Source: Sphingomonas sp. BK235
Lineage (GTDB): Bacteria > Pseudomonadota > Alphaproteobacteria > Sphingomonadales > Sphingomonadaceae
DNA length: 64,000 bases
Assembly (NCBI RefSeq): GCF_004345855.1
Contig: NZ_SLXN01000010.1
Coordinates: forward strand, 1-64,000
Reading direction: 5' to 3'
Shown: one piece after another, positions 23,664 to 32,742 of the stretch
How positions within the stretch are numbered: the first letter of the stretch is position 1
Layout: each line of letters begins with the position of its first letter
The notes under the pieces: model-generated
Seen by the model: only the letters and a program-made list of their open reading frames with translations
Database searches by the model: none
Told to the model about the DNA's origin: nothing
Program-made: the position numbers and the translations under genes

Positions 23664-25122
23664 CGTCGAGGGTACCGAGCAGCGCGCGCAGGTCGAAGTC
23701 GCCGAGCTGCCGCCGCAGCACCGCCGCCAGCGCACCGGCGGCGGGGATCGCACCCGCGAGATCCTCGATCGCGCGCTCGACGCCGCGCACATGCCCGACC
23801 TCGGCGAATTCGCGCACGCAGGCGAGCAGCGGTGCGGCCTCGGGTGGGAGGCCGGCCCCGGGCGGGGCGGGGGCGGGCGGAGCGGCGGGCGTGACCGGCT
23901 CGGCCTCCTCCCAGCAAAGGCCAAGCTGCGTGCCGACCAGCGCGACGAGCCTGTCCAGCTCGACCGGCTTGGTGACGAAGGCGTCGTGGCTGCTGCGCCC
24001 GTCCCCGCCGGCGCGGAAGGCGTGCGCGTCGGCCGAGACCATGACGATGCGCAGCGCCGCGCCGTGCGCCGCGCGCAGCCGCTCGGCGACCTGCCAGCCG
24101 TTGAGCCCTGGCATCTGGATGTCGAGCAGGACGATGTCGGGGGCGACCTCGGCGGCGCGCGCGATGCCGTCCGTCCCGTCCGCGGCGGCGTGGACGACGA
24201 AGCCGAGCCCGCCGAGCAGCGCGCGCAGGATGTGGCGCTGCGCGGGGTCGTCGTCGATCACCAGCACGGTGCGACGCGGCCCCTCATAGCCGATGATCCG
24301 CCCGCGCCGCCCGCTCGCGCGCGCCGGCGTTGCGGGCGATGGCAGCATGGCGCGGAAGCGGAACGTGCTGCCGGCCCCCGGCGTGCTGGTCACCGCGACG
24401 TCGCCGCCCAGCACGCGGGCGAGCACGCGGGTGATGGCGAGGCCCAGCCCGATGCCGGGCTGGCGCTGCGCCGCCGCGAGGCTGCCGCGGTCGAACGGCT
24501 CGAACACGCGCTCGAGGTCCTCGGGCGGGATGCCGATGCCGGTGTCGATCACCGCGATGTCGGCGACCTGGCTGCGGTATCCCACCGCCAGCGTGACCTG
24601 ACCCGCGGGCGTGTATTTGATCGCGTTGGAGACGAGGTTGATGAGGATCTGCCGCAGCCTCTTCTCGTCCGCCTTGACCTGCTCGGGCAGCCGGTCGCGC
24701 ACGTCGAGCGTCAGCGTCAGCCCCTTGGCGCTCGCCTGCATGCGGAACATGTCGACGACGTGCTGGAGCAAGGCGCGCAGGTCGACGAGGTCCTGCCGGA
24801 TCGTCAGCACGCCGCTCTCGATCCGCGAGATCTCGAGCAGCCCCTCGACCAGGTTGGTGACATGCTCGGCCGAGCGGCGGATGATCGTGCCCGCCTCCGC
24901 GCCCGAGAGGCTCTCGTCGCGCTCGAGCAGCTGGGCATAGCCGTAGATGACGTTGAGCGGCGAGCGGATCTCGTGGCTGACCGCGACGAGGTAGCGCGTC
25001 TTGGCCTCGTTGGCCGCCTCGGCCGACTCCCGCGCGCGCCGCAGCTCGGCCAGCGCGCGCGCGTGCGCGGCGGGCTCGGCGCCGAGCGGCGCGCCGTCGA
25101 AGGGGTCGGCCGCGGCGGTCAC
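23650..25122 (-). CDS. soluble hybrid histidine kinase without sensor domain
   Basis: The 490-residue protein has a 40-residue coiled-coil start, a HisKA domain with H50 (VAVSHEIRSPLN), an HATPase_c domain with N box (NLVSNAIKYTP), G1 (DTGIGIP) and G2 (GIGLGLAI), then a receiver domain (VLVIDDD..., DIVLLDIQMPGLNG) and a C-terminal tail resembling a phosphotransfer helix without an obvious His. There is no membrane segment or PAS/GAF domain, so its input must come from a partner protein. Its GTG start overlaps the TGA of allophanate hydrolase (25119-25122), tying its synthesis to that enzyme. Confidence 0.92.
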   Translation of the reverse strand: MTAAADPFDGAPLGAEPAAHARALAELRRARESAEAANEAKTRYLVAVSHEIRSPLNVIYGYAQLLERDESLSGAEAGTIIRRSAEHVTNLVEGLLEISRIESGVLTIRQDLVDLRALLQHVVDMFRMQASAKGLTLTLDVRDRLPEQVKADEKRLRQILINLVSNAIKYTPAGQVTLAVGYRSQVADIAVIDTGIGIPPEDLERVFEPFDRGSLAAAQRQPGIGLGLAITRVLARVLGGDVAVTSTPGAGSTFRFRAMLPSPATPARASGRRGRIIGYEGPRRTVLVIDDDPAQRHILRALLGGLGFVVHAAADGTDGIARAAEVAPDIVLLDIQMPGLNGWQVAERLRAAHGAALRIVMVSADAHAFRAGGDGRSSHDAFVTKPVELDRLVALVGTQLGLCWEEAEPVTPAAPPAPAPPGAGLPPEAAPLLACVREFAEVGHVRGVERAIEDLAGAIPAAGALAAVLRRQLGDFDLRALLGTLDDATR

Positions 25123-26903
25123 GCCCCGGCCGGGCGGGAGAGACCGTCGATGTACGCGCGCCAGCCGCCCAGCGCGGTGATGTCGCGCGCGCCCTCGATC
25201 GCGCGCGGCTCGGCGACGAAGCCCTTGACGACCGACCCGTCCGCGAGCGTCACCGAGCCGATCGCGAGCGGCGCGGGCACCTCGACCACGAAGCTGCCGA
25301 ACGCGGCGACGTCGAGCTCATACACCTCGACCGCGATCGCGGCGCCGTCGGCGGCGTGGATCAGCGCGGGCTTGGGCGGGGTGCTGTTCGCGATCGCGTA
25401 CAGCCGGTAGCTGGGCGCGGTGGTGGTGGCGGCGACCAGCCGCGCGTCGCGCGAGGTGAGTTGCCAGTGCAGCGGCATGCCCTCGAGATGGGCGCCGACG
25501 ACGGCGAGTTTCACTGTGTCCATGCGATCCTCGATGTGGAGGGGAGGGGGAGGGGGGAGCGCGGCGGCGTCGAGATAGGCCTGCCCGGCGTCGAGCAGGC
25601 CCGTGTCGCTCCACGCCGGCGCGATCAGCGTGACGCCGAAGCCGGTGCCATTGTCGCGCCAGCCCGCCGGCACCGCCAGCGCGGCCATGTCGAGCAGGTT
25701 CACGAAATTGGTGTAGAGCCCGAGGTTGCTGTTGAGCGCGACCGGCGCCGCGCGCATCTCGGCGATGCGATAGATCGTCGGCGCGGTGGGCAGCGCGAGC
25801 AGGTCGACGCGCTGCCACATCTCGTCCGCCGCGCGCTGCAGCTCGGCGAGGCGGTACTGGCCGCGGAACACGTCCACGCCGCTGGTCGCGCGCCCCTCGT
25901 CGAGGATGGCGCGGACGGTCGGGTCGAACGCCGCGGGGCGCTCGTCGAGCAGCGGCAGCGCCGCGGCGACCCGCTCGGCCACCCATGGACCGCCGTAGAG
26001 CAGCAGCGCCGCCTCGCGCAGCGGGGTCATGTCGAGCTCGACCAGCTCGGCCCCCCGCGCGGCGAGCGTCGCCAGCGCGCGCTCGTACAGCCGCTCCGCC
26101 GCGGCGTCGCCGAGGAAGAGCCGCTGGTCGCGCCGCGGCACGCCGACGCGGCGCGGCGCGAGCGCGCGCTCCTCGCCGCTGCGCGAATACGGGTCGACCG
26201 GATCGAAGCCGGCGACCACCGCGTCGACGATCCGCGCGTCCGCGATCGTGTGGGTGAGCACGGTGATACAGTCGAGTGTGCGGCAGGCGGGCACCAGCCC
26301 CGTCGTGCTCCACCGCCCCTTGGTCGGCTTCAATCCGACCAGCCCGTTGAAGGCGGCGGGGACGCGACCCGACCCCGCGGTGTCGGTGCCGAGCGCGAAG
26401 GCGACCAGCCCCGCCGCGACCGCCACCGCCGAGCCCGAGCTCGACCCGCCGCTGACATAGGCGCGGTTGAACACGCAGGCGGGCGCGCCATAGGGGCTGC
26501 GCGTGCCGTTGAGCCCAGTGGCGAACTGGTCGAGGTTGGCCTTGCCCAGCGGCACCGCCCCCGCGGCGATCAGGCGCTCGACGACTTCCGCGGACGCACC
26601 GGGCGTATAGGCGAAGTCGGGGCAGGCGGCGGTGGTCGGCACGCCGGCGAGGTCGATATTGTCCTTGATCGCGAAGGGCACGCCCGCGAGCGGCAGCGTC
26701 TCGCCCGCCGCCACGCGCGCGTCGACCGCGGCGGCGGCGCGCAGCACCGCCTCCTCGCCCAGCCGCGTGATCCAGACCGCGGGCTGCACCTCGGCATAAG
26801 CGGCGATCCGCGCCAGTGCGTCGCGCGCGACCGCGACCGCGCTGGTCGCGCTGGCGTTGACCGCGGCGGCGATGGGGCCGACCTCGAAGCGCAGGTCGCT
26901 CAT
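25119..26903 (-). CDS. atzF: allophanate hydrolase
   Basis: The 594-residue protein starts at ATG 26903, overlapping the carboxylase stop as ATGA. Residues 1-450 are an amidase-signature domain with catalytic K80 (AIKDNID), the cis-Ser in SGGSSSGSA (about 154) and nucleophile S178 (TDTAGSGRVP). Residues about 475-594 match the C-terminal domain found in full-length allophanate hydrolases (VGAHLEGMPLHWQLTSRDARL...). The enzyme splits allophanate into two ammonia and two bicarbonate in the cytosol, the last step of urea-carboxylase or guanidine-carboxylase pathways. The length agrees with two-domain AtzF/DUR1,2-type enzymes. Confidence 0.95.
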   Translation of the reverse strand: MSDLRFEVGPIAAAVNASATSAVAVARDALARIAAYAEVQPAVWITRLGEEAVLRAAAAVDARVAAGETLPLAGVPFAIKDNIDLAGVPTTAACPDFAYTPGASAEVVERLIAAGAVPLGKANLDQFATGLNGTRSPYGAPACVFNRAYVSGGSSSGSAVAVAAGLVAFALGTDTAGSGRVPAAFNGLVGLKPTKGRWSTTGLVPACRTLDCITVLTHTIADARIVDAVVAGFDPVDPYSRSGEERALAPRRVGVPRRDQRLFLGDAAAERLYERALATLAARGAELVELDMTPLREAALLLYGGPWVAERVAAALPLLDERPAAFDPTVRAILDEGRATSGVDVFRGQYRLAELQRAADEMWQRVDLLALPTAPTIYRIAEMRAAPVALNSNLGLYTNFVNLLDMAALAVPAGWRDNGTGFGVTLIAPAWSDTGLLDAGQAYLDAAALPPPPPLHIEDRMDTVKLAVVGAHLEGMPLHWQLTSRDARLVAATTTAPSYRLYAIANSTPPKPALIHAADGAAIAVEVYELDVAAFGSFVVEVPAPLAIGSVTLADGSVVKGFVAEPRAIEGARDITALGGWRAYIDGLSRPAGA

Positions 26904-29900
26904 GCCACCTCCACCGCCAGCATCGCGCGGCCGGGCGAGAGCGCCTGTTTCTCCTGCACGTAGATGCCGCGCACGACCCCGCTGACCGGGCTGATCACCG
27001 CCGATTCCATCTTCATCGCCTCGATGATCGCGATCGTGTCGCCCGCGCTCACGCGCGCGCCGTCGGCGACGAGCAGCTTCCACAGGCTGCCGCCGAACGG
27101 CGCCTCTACCATCTCGCAGCCGTCGGGCAGCACGATCTCGGCGTCGCTCGCGGCAGAGTCCGCCTCCTCGGTCAGCGCGGCGACGCGATCGAACTCGCCG
27201 TCGCGCTCCCAGGCGGCGCGCTCCGCGTCGAAGGCGGCCTGGCGCCGCGCCTGAAAGGCGTCGATCGTGTCGGCGTTCTCGGCGAGGAAGGCGCGATAGT
27301 CGGCGAGGCGGAACACCTCCTCCTCGATCCGGATCGCGCGCCGGCCCAGCGGGAAGTCGCGCCGCCACTCGGTCAGCTCGTCGTGGCTGACCGGGAAGAA
27401 GCGGACCCGGTCGAAGAAGCGCAGCAGCCAGGGCTTGCCGTCGCGGAAGGCGTCGGTCTGCCGCCACGCGTTCCACACCTGGATGGTGCGGCCGAACAGC
27501 TGATAGCCCCCCGGTCCCTCCATGCCGTAGATGCACATGTACGCGCCGCCGATCCCGACCACGTTGGGCGGGGTCCAGGTCCGCGCCGGATTGTATTTGG
27601 TGGTGACGAGGCGGTGGCGCGGGTCGATCGGGGTCGCCACCGGCGCGCCGAGATAGACGTCGCCCAGCCCCATCACGAGATAGTCGGCATCGAAGACGAT
27701 CCGCTTGACCTCGTCGATGCTGCCCAGCCCGTTGACGCGGCGGATGAACTCGATGTTGTCGGGGCACCAGGGCGCGTCGTCGCGCACCGACTCCATATAT
27801 TTGTCGATCGTCTGGTAGATCGCCGGGTCCTGCCACGACAGCGGCAGGTGGACGACGCGCGAGGGGATCTCGAAATCGTCGAGCCCGCCCAGCCGCTCCT
27901 CGGCCGCGACCAAGGCGTCGAGCAGCGCCGCCTGCGACAGAAGCCGGCTGTCATAGTGGAGCTGGAGCGAGCGGATCCCCGGCGTCACGTCGATGATGCC
28001 GGGCAGGCCGACGCGCTCGACCTCGAGCATCAACGCATGGACGCGCAGACGCAGCTCGAGGTCGAGCGTGATCGGGCCGTACTCGACCAGGAGGTTGCGG
28101 TCGCCCTGCTGGCGATAGGTCACCGCCGGGCGCACGCCCTCCGCCGTGATCCGGTGCAGCACCGGCGAGCCGAGCGCGCCTAGGGGGGCAGGCTCACTCG
28201 CCGCGCCGGCGAGCGTGGCGACCAGCGCGTCCTGCGCGCGCTCGGCGGCGGCGGCGCTGGCCTCGTCGATCGGTGCGAAGCGCACGCTGTCGCCGGGGGC
28301 GAGCTGGCCGACCTTCCACAGGTCCGCCTGCGCGACGACGAAGGGGCAGACGAACCCGCCGAGCGACGGCCCGTCCGGCCCGAGGATGATCGGCATGTCG
28401 CCGGTGAAGTCCACCGCGCCGATCGCATAGGCGTTGTCGTGGATATTCGACGGGTGGAGCCCCGCCTCGCCGCCGTCCTGGCGCGCCCATTCGGGCTTGG
28501 GGCCGAGCAGGCGGACGCCGGTGCGGTTGGAGTTGTAATGCACCTTCCACGCCGTCTCGCGCAGCATCGCGATGTCGCCGGGCGTGAAGAAATCCGGTGC
28601 GCCGTGCGGGCCGTAGAGCACGCGCAGCGTCCAGTCGCGCGTGATCGCGGGGCGGTCGGCGGGGGCAAGCGCGCCCGCGTCCGGCAGATCGGCCGGGGTG
28701 CGCGACAGGTGGAGCGTGTCGCCGGTCATCACCGCGCGGCCGGCGTGGCCGCCGAACTCCCCCAGCGTGAAGGCGCTACGGCTGCCGAGATACAGCGGCA
28801 CGTCGAGCCCGCCCGCGACGAGGATGTAGCCGCGCATCCCCGCGCCGGTGACGCGGCCGATCTTGAGCGTCTGACCCGCGGCGACGTCGACGGGCGCGTA
28901 GCAGCCGAGCGGCACGCCATCGAGCGTCGCGCCGAAGTCGGCGCCGGTCAGGCAGATCCGCGCCGCCGCGTTGAACAGCAAGGTCGGCCCGGCCGCGGTG
29001 ATCTCCAGCCCGGCCGCATCCTCGGCATTGCCGACCAGCCGGTTGCCGAGCCGAAAGGCGAGCGAGTCCATCGGCCCCGAGGGCGGCACGCCGACGTGCC
29101 AAAGGTGCAGCCGGCCGGGATAGTCCTGCACCGTGGTCGAGGCGCCGCCCGCGAGCACGCGGATCGTCCGCGGCGTATAGGCGATGTCGGCGAGCGCGCG
29201 CGTTGACACCGCGCCGCCGGTGAAGACGTCGGAACGCACCACATTGCGCAGCCAGTCGAGGTTGGTCTCGATCCCGGCGATGCTGGTGCGGTCGAGCGCG
29301 TCCTGGATCGCGGCGACCGCGGCGTCGCGCGTCGGCGCGGTGACGATCAGCTTGGCCAGCATCGGGTCGTACCAGGCCGACACCTCGGTCCCCGCCGCGA
29401 CCCAGGTGTCGACGCGCGGCCCCTCCGGGAAGGTGACGCCGACGAGCCGGCCCGAACTGGGGCGGTAGTCCTGTGCCGGGTCCTCGGCATAGAGGCGCAC
29501 CTGGATCGAGGCGCCCCGCGGCGCCGCGACGAACCCGCCCAGAAAGCCGAAGTCGCCCGCCGCGCCGCGCACCATCCACTCGACCAGATCGACGCCGGTC
29601 ACCTGCTCGGTGACGCCGTGCTCGACCTGGAGCCGGGTGTTGACCTCGAGGAAGAAGAAGTCGTCGCGCTCGGCGTCGTAGAGGAACTCGACCGTGCCGG
29701 CCGAGCGGTAGGACGCGGCCGCCGTGAGCCGCACCGCGGCGTCGATCAGCGCCTGCCGCGTCGCGGGCGGGAGCAGCGGGGCGGGAGTCTCCTCGACCAC
29801 CTTCTGGTTGCGCCGCTGGAGCGAGCAGTCGCGCTCGCCGAGCGCGACGACATGGCCCGCGCCGTCGCCGAACACCTGCACCTCGATGTGTCGCGCGCGC

Positions 29901-30508
29901 GCGACATAGCGTTCGAGGAAGACGCCGCCGTCGCCGAAATTGCCCGCGCCGAGCCGCGCCACGGTGGCGAAGCCGTCGCGCACGTCGGCGGCATCGGCGC
30001 AGACCTTCATGCCGATGCCGCCGCCCCCCGCGGTCGCCTTGAGGATCACCGGATAGCCGATCCGCTCCGCCGCCGCGATCGCCGCCGCCTCGTCGCGCAG
30101 CAGGTCGGTGCCGGGGGCGAGCGGCACGCCCTGCGCGGCGGCGAGGTCGCGCGCGGTGTGCTTGAGCCCGAAGGCGCGGATATTGTCGGGCGTCGGGCCG
30201 ATGAAGACGATCCCGCGCGCCGCGCAGGCCTCGGCGAAGGCGGTGTTCTCCGAGAGGAAGCCGTAGCCGGGGTGGATCGCCTCCGCCCCGGTCGCCTCCG
30301 CCGCGGCGAGGATGGCGGCAACGTCGAGATAGCTCTCGGCCGCGGGCGCGGGGCCGATGCGGACCGCCTCGTCGGCCTGCGCGACATGCGCCGAGCCTGC
30401 GTCGGCGTCGCTGAACACCGCGACCGAGCCGACGCCCATCTGCTTGAGCGTCCGAATGATGCGACAGGCGATCGCGCCGCGGTTGGCGATCAGGACCTTG
30501 GTGAACAT
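26900..30508 (-). CDS. biotin-dependent urea/guanidine carboxylase
   Basis: The 1202-residue multidomain enzyme has biotin carboxylase (residues 1-450, with GYGFLSEN and the ATP-grasp ILKATAGGGGIGM), then a KipA-type carboxyltransferase part (about 460-770, GGASTTVQDYPGRLHLW), a KipI-type part (about 790-1010, GDRNLLVEYG) and a C-terminal biotinyl domain with K1166 in IIEAMKMES. It carboxylates urea or guanidine using ATP and bicarbonate. Homologues in operons with two DUF1989 proteins are guanidine carboxylases in characterised systems; true urea carboxylases usually lack these partners. The start overlaps the upstream stop (TGATG at 30506-30510). Confidence 0.95.
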   Translation of the reverse strand: MFTKVLIANRGAIACRIIRTLKQMGVGSVAVFSDADAGSAHVAQADEAVRIGPAPAAESYLDVAAILAAAEATGAEAIHPGYGFLSENTAFAEACAARGIVFIGPTPDNIRAFGLKHTARDLAAAQGVPLAPGTDLLRDEAAAIAAAERIGYPVILKATAGGGGIGMKVCADAADVRDGFATVARLGAGNFGDGGVFLERYVARARHIEVQVFGDGAGHVVALGERDCSLQRRNQKVVEETPAPLLPPATRQALIDAAVRLTAAASYRSAGTVEFLYDAERDDFFFLEVNTRLQVEHGVTEQVTGVDLVEWMVRGAAGDFGFLGGFVAAPRGASIQVRLYAEDPAQDYRPSSGRLVGVTFPEGPRVDTWVAAGTEVSAWYDPMLAKLIVTAPTRDAAVAAIQDALDRTSIAGIETNLDWLRNVVRSDVFTGGAVSTRALADIAYTPRTIRVLAGGASTTVQDYPGRLHLWHVGVPPSGPMDSLAFRLGNRLVGNAEDAAGLEITAAGPTLLFNAAARICLTGADFGATLDGVPLGCYAPVDVAAGQTLKIGRVTGAGMRGYILVAGGLDVPLYLGSRSAFTLGEFGGHAGRAVMTGDTLHLSRTPADLPDAGALAPADRPAITRDWTLRVLYGPHGAPDFFTPGDIAMLRETAWKVHYNSNRTGVRLLGPKPEWARQDGGEAGLHPSNIHDNAYAIGAVDFTGDMPIILGPDGPSLGGFVCPFVVAQADLWKVGQLAPGDSVRFAPIDEASAAAAERAQDALVATLAGAASEPAPLGALGSPVLHRITAEGVRPAVTYRQQGDRNLLVEYGPITLDLELRLRVHALMLEVERVGLPGIIDVTPGIRSLQLHYDSRLLSQAALLDALVAAEERLGGLDDFEIPSRVVHLPLSWQDPAIYQTIDKYMESVRDDAPWCPDNIEFIRRVNGLGSIDEVKRIVFDADYLVMGLGDVYLGAPVATPIDPRHRLVTTKYNPARTWTPPNVVGIGGAYMCIYGMEGPGGYQLFGRTIQVWNAWRQTDAFRDGKPWLLRFFDRVRFFPVSHDELTEWRRDFPLGRRAIRIEEEVFRLADYRAFLAENADTIDAFQARRQAAFDAERAAWERDGEFDRVAALTEEADSAASDAEIVLPDGCEMVEAPFGGSLWKLLVADGARVSAGDTIAIIEAMKMESAVISPVSGVVRGIYVQEKQALSPGRAMLAVEVA

Positions 30509-31134
30509 CAGCCGATCACCTGCATGCGTACGGGCGTGGGATTGAAGCCGTTGCAGGGATTGTTGATCTGCGGGCAGTTGGAGACGACGACGATCACGTC
30601 CATCTCGGCGCGCAGCTCCACCGTGAGCCCCGGCGCGGAGATGCCGTCGACGATCCCGAGCGTCCCGTCGGCCTCAACCGGCACGTTCATGAAGAAGTTG
30701 ATGTTCGACACCATGTCGCGCTTGCCGCGGCCGGCGCGAGTGTTGGCGTCGAGGAAATTGTCGACGCAGCTGTGCTGCGCCTTGGTGTGGTGGCCGTAGC
30801 GCAGGGTGTTCGACTCGCACGAGCAGGCGCCGCCGATCGTGTCGTGATAGGCGACGCTGGTGGCGGTGATCGTCATCATCGCGCGCGCCTCGTTGGACAG
30901 CAGCACCGCGCCCTCGCGCAGGAAGATGTTGCGCTGCGCCGCGATCGTGTCCTGCGCGCTGTAGCGCTCGGCGTCGTCGTCGGCGGCGTACATCAGGAAG
31001 TCGACCGCCTGGTTGCCCTCGAGATCGATGATGCGCAGCGTCTCGCCGGCGTCGACTCGGTGCATCCACGGCGCGCGCGCGGGCACCACCTCGTCGTGGC
31101 GGAGCGTGCCGGGGCGGGGAAGGTCAAGGCTCAT
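30508..31134 (-). CDS. DUF1989 protein, probable carboxyguanidine deiminase subunit
   Basis: The 208-residue cytosolic protein belongs to the urea-carboxylase-associated (DUF1989) family. It contains VDFLMYAADD, then GGACSCESNTLRYG with two Cys, HTKAQHSCVDNF and NINFFMNVPV, residues expected to build a metal/active site. Work on guanidine-using bacteria showed that paired proteins of this family (CgdA/CgdB) convert carboxyguanidine to allophanate. Here it lies between its paralogue and the carboxylase, overlapping the latter by one base. Which subunit it represents is not decided; it is the one that keeps the Cys-x-Cys motif. Confidence 0.88.
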   Translation of the reverse strand: MSLDLPRPGTLRHDEVVPARAPWMHRVDAGETLRIIDLEGNQAVDFLMYAADDDAERYSAQDTIAAQRNIFLREGAVLLSNEARAMMTITATSVAYHDTIGGACSCESNTLRYGHHTKAQHSCVDNFLDANTRAGRGKRDMVSNINFFMNVPVEADGTLGIVDGISAPGLTVELRAEMDVIVVVSNCPQINNPCNGFNPTPVRMQVIG

Positions 31135-31144
31135 GTCGCTCCCT

Positions 31145-31954
31145 TCAGCGCGCGTAGAGGTCGTCGGTGTTGAGAAAGGCGCGCTCGCCCTCGGGCGTGG
31201 CGTGGCGCATCGGGTCGTCCGCGGCGGCGGGCGCGCCGCGCCACGCGGTCGCGCGCAGCGGCGTGACGGTATAGTCGGCGCGCGGGTCGAGCACGTGCGG
31301 GCAGTTGGCGAGCACGACGATCAGCTCCATCTCGGCGCGCAGCAGCAGCGTGCGCCCGGGCGCGAACGGCCCGACCTGCGGCTCGGTGGTGCCGTCCTCG
31401 GCGACGCGGACGCCCTTGAACCAGGTGACGCAGGGGTGGACGTCCTTGCGCCCCAGCCCGTGCTTGGCGACCGCGAGCAGGAAGCGGTCGCGCGCGTTGG
31501 GGTGGGGGCCGTAATTGGCGCCGTCGCCATAGGCGCGCGCGTTCGAGGCCGCGGTGGAGGCGCCGCAGAAGGCGTCGTGCGTGCCGGCGTCGTCCTCCAG
31601 GATCGTCATCATCACGCGGCCGAGGTCGGAGAGCAGCAGCCGCCCCGCGCCGAGATAGCCGTTCCACTGCACCTTGAGCGTGTCGGCGACGTTGAGCCGC
31701 TCGGTCGGCATGTCGGCGTTGAACAGCAGCATCGCGGCGCAGGCGTCGCCCGCGACGTCGACCAGCCGCAGCCGCGTGCCGCGCGCCAGCCGCCGCGCCG
31801 CATAGCCGCCCGACGCGATCGTCTCCTCCCACACCACGCCCTCGGGCGCGTCGGCGGCGGCGGCGGGGAGTGTCGGCATGGCCTCGACGCGGGTGCCCGC
31901 CATGGCGCGGGCGTGGTCGCGGGCGCCGGCGGGATCGGCGGTATTAGTCGTCAT
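31145..31954 (-). CDS. DUF1989 protein, second carboxyguanidine deiminase subunit
   Basis: The ATG at 31954 overlaps the ABC ATPase stop (ATGA). The protein has 269 residues: a 45-residue extension, then the DUF1989 fold paralogous to the following gene (ACAAMLLFNADMPTERLN, MMTILEDDAGTHDAFCGASTAASN, GRKDVHPCVTWFKGVRV, LIVVLANCPH). The Cys-x-Cys found in its partner is replaced by CGAS, as expected if only one subunit carries the complete site or the site is shared. The pair points to guanidine rather than plain urea breakdown. Confidence 0.87.
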   Translation of the reverse strand: MTTNTADPAGARDHARAMAGTRVEAMPTLPAAAADAPEGVVWEETIASGGYAARRLARGTRLRLVDVAGDACAAMLLFNADMPTERLNVADTLKVQWNGYLGAGRLLLSDLGRVMMTILEDDAGTHDAFCGASTAASNARAYGDGANYGPHPNARDRFLLAVAKHGLGRKDVHPCVTWFKGVRVAEDGTTEPQVGPFAPGRTLLLRAEMELIVVLANCPHVLDPRADYTVTPLRATAWRGAPAAADDPMRHATPEGERAFLNTDDLYAR

Positions 31955-32742
31955 GCGAGGTCTCTCTGCGGAAGGTCGTCGCCGCCGAGCGCCTCGACCA
32001 GCGCCGGCGGCGGCAGGGTCTTGCGGTCGAGCGACAGGTCGTAGGTGACGGTGGCGCCGTAGCGGTGCGGCGCGTGCGGGTCGTGGCGGCGCTTGTCGAA
32101 GGCGAGCACGCGCGTGCCGAGCTTGAACGCCTCGCCGATGTCGTGCGTGACCATCAGGATGGTCAGCCCGTGCTCCTGCCACAGCCGCGTGATCAGCGCG
32201 TGCATGTCGAGCCGGATGCCGGGATCGAGCGCGCCGAACGGCTCGTCGAGCAGCAGCACGCGCGGGTGCTTGACCAACGCCTGCGCGATCGCCAGCCGCT
32301 GCTGCATGCCGCCCGACATCTGCGCGGGATAGACGTGCAGGCTGTGCTCGAGCCCGACCGCGGCGAGCATCGCGGCGGCAGTGTCGCGCGCTTCTCGGCG
32401 GCGCGCGCCGAACAGCCGCGCGGTCAGCGGCGCGCCGGCGCACTCGATCCCGAACAGCACGTTCTGCAGCGCGGTGAGGTGCGGGAACACCGAGTAGCGC
32501 TGGAACACGACGCCGCGGTCCGGCCCGCACTCGGCGCGCATCGCGGTGCCGCCGAGCAGCACCTGCCCGCGCGTCGGCGCTTCCTGGCCGAGGATCAGTC
32601 GGAGGAAGGTGCTCTTGCCCGCGCCCGACGGGCCGACGACCGCGACGAAGCCGCCCTGGTCGAGCTGGAGCGAGACGCGCTCGAGCACGATCTTCTCGCC
32701 ATATTCGACCCAGACGTTGCGGAGCTCGACCAGCGCGCTCAC
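31951..32742 (-). CDS. ABC transporter ATP-binding protein, NitT/TauT type
   Basis: The 263-residue nucleotide-binding subunit has Walker A VGPSGAGKST (about residues 37-46), signature MSGGMQQR, Walker B LLLDEPFGALD and the H-loop VTHDIGEAF. The family energises import of small nitrogen or sulfur compounds (nitrate, taurine, aliphatic sulfonates, probably guanidine/urea in this context). Its GTG overlaps the permease stop, and its own stop overlaps the next start. Confidence 0.93.
   Translation of the reverse strand: MSALVELRNVWVEYGEKIVLERVSLQLDQGGFVAVVGPSGAGKSTFLRLILGQEAPTRGQVLLGGTAMRAECGPDRGVVFQRYSVFPHLTALQNVLFGIECAGAPLTARLFGARRREARDTAAAMLAAVGLEHSLHVYPAQMSGGMQQRLAIAQALVKHPRVLLLDEPFGALDPGIRLDMHALITRLWQEHGLTILMVTHDIGEAFKLGTRVLAFDKRRHDPHAPHRYGATVTYDLSLDRKTLPPPALVEALGGDDLPQRDLA

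Noticed and set aside
22747..25410. An 887-codon plus-strand frame across the kinase and regulator genes
   Set aside because: Its composition is Arg/Ser/Ala-dominated, it spans several clear genes on the other strand and has no conserved motif. It is a shadow frame.
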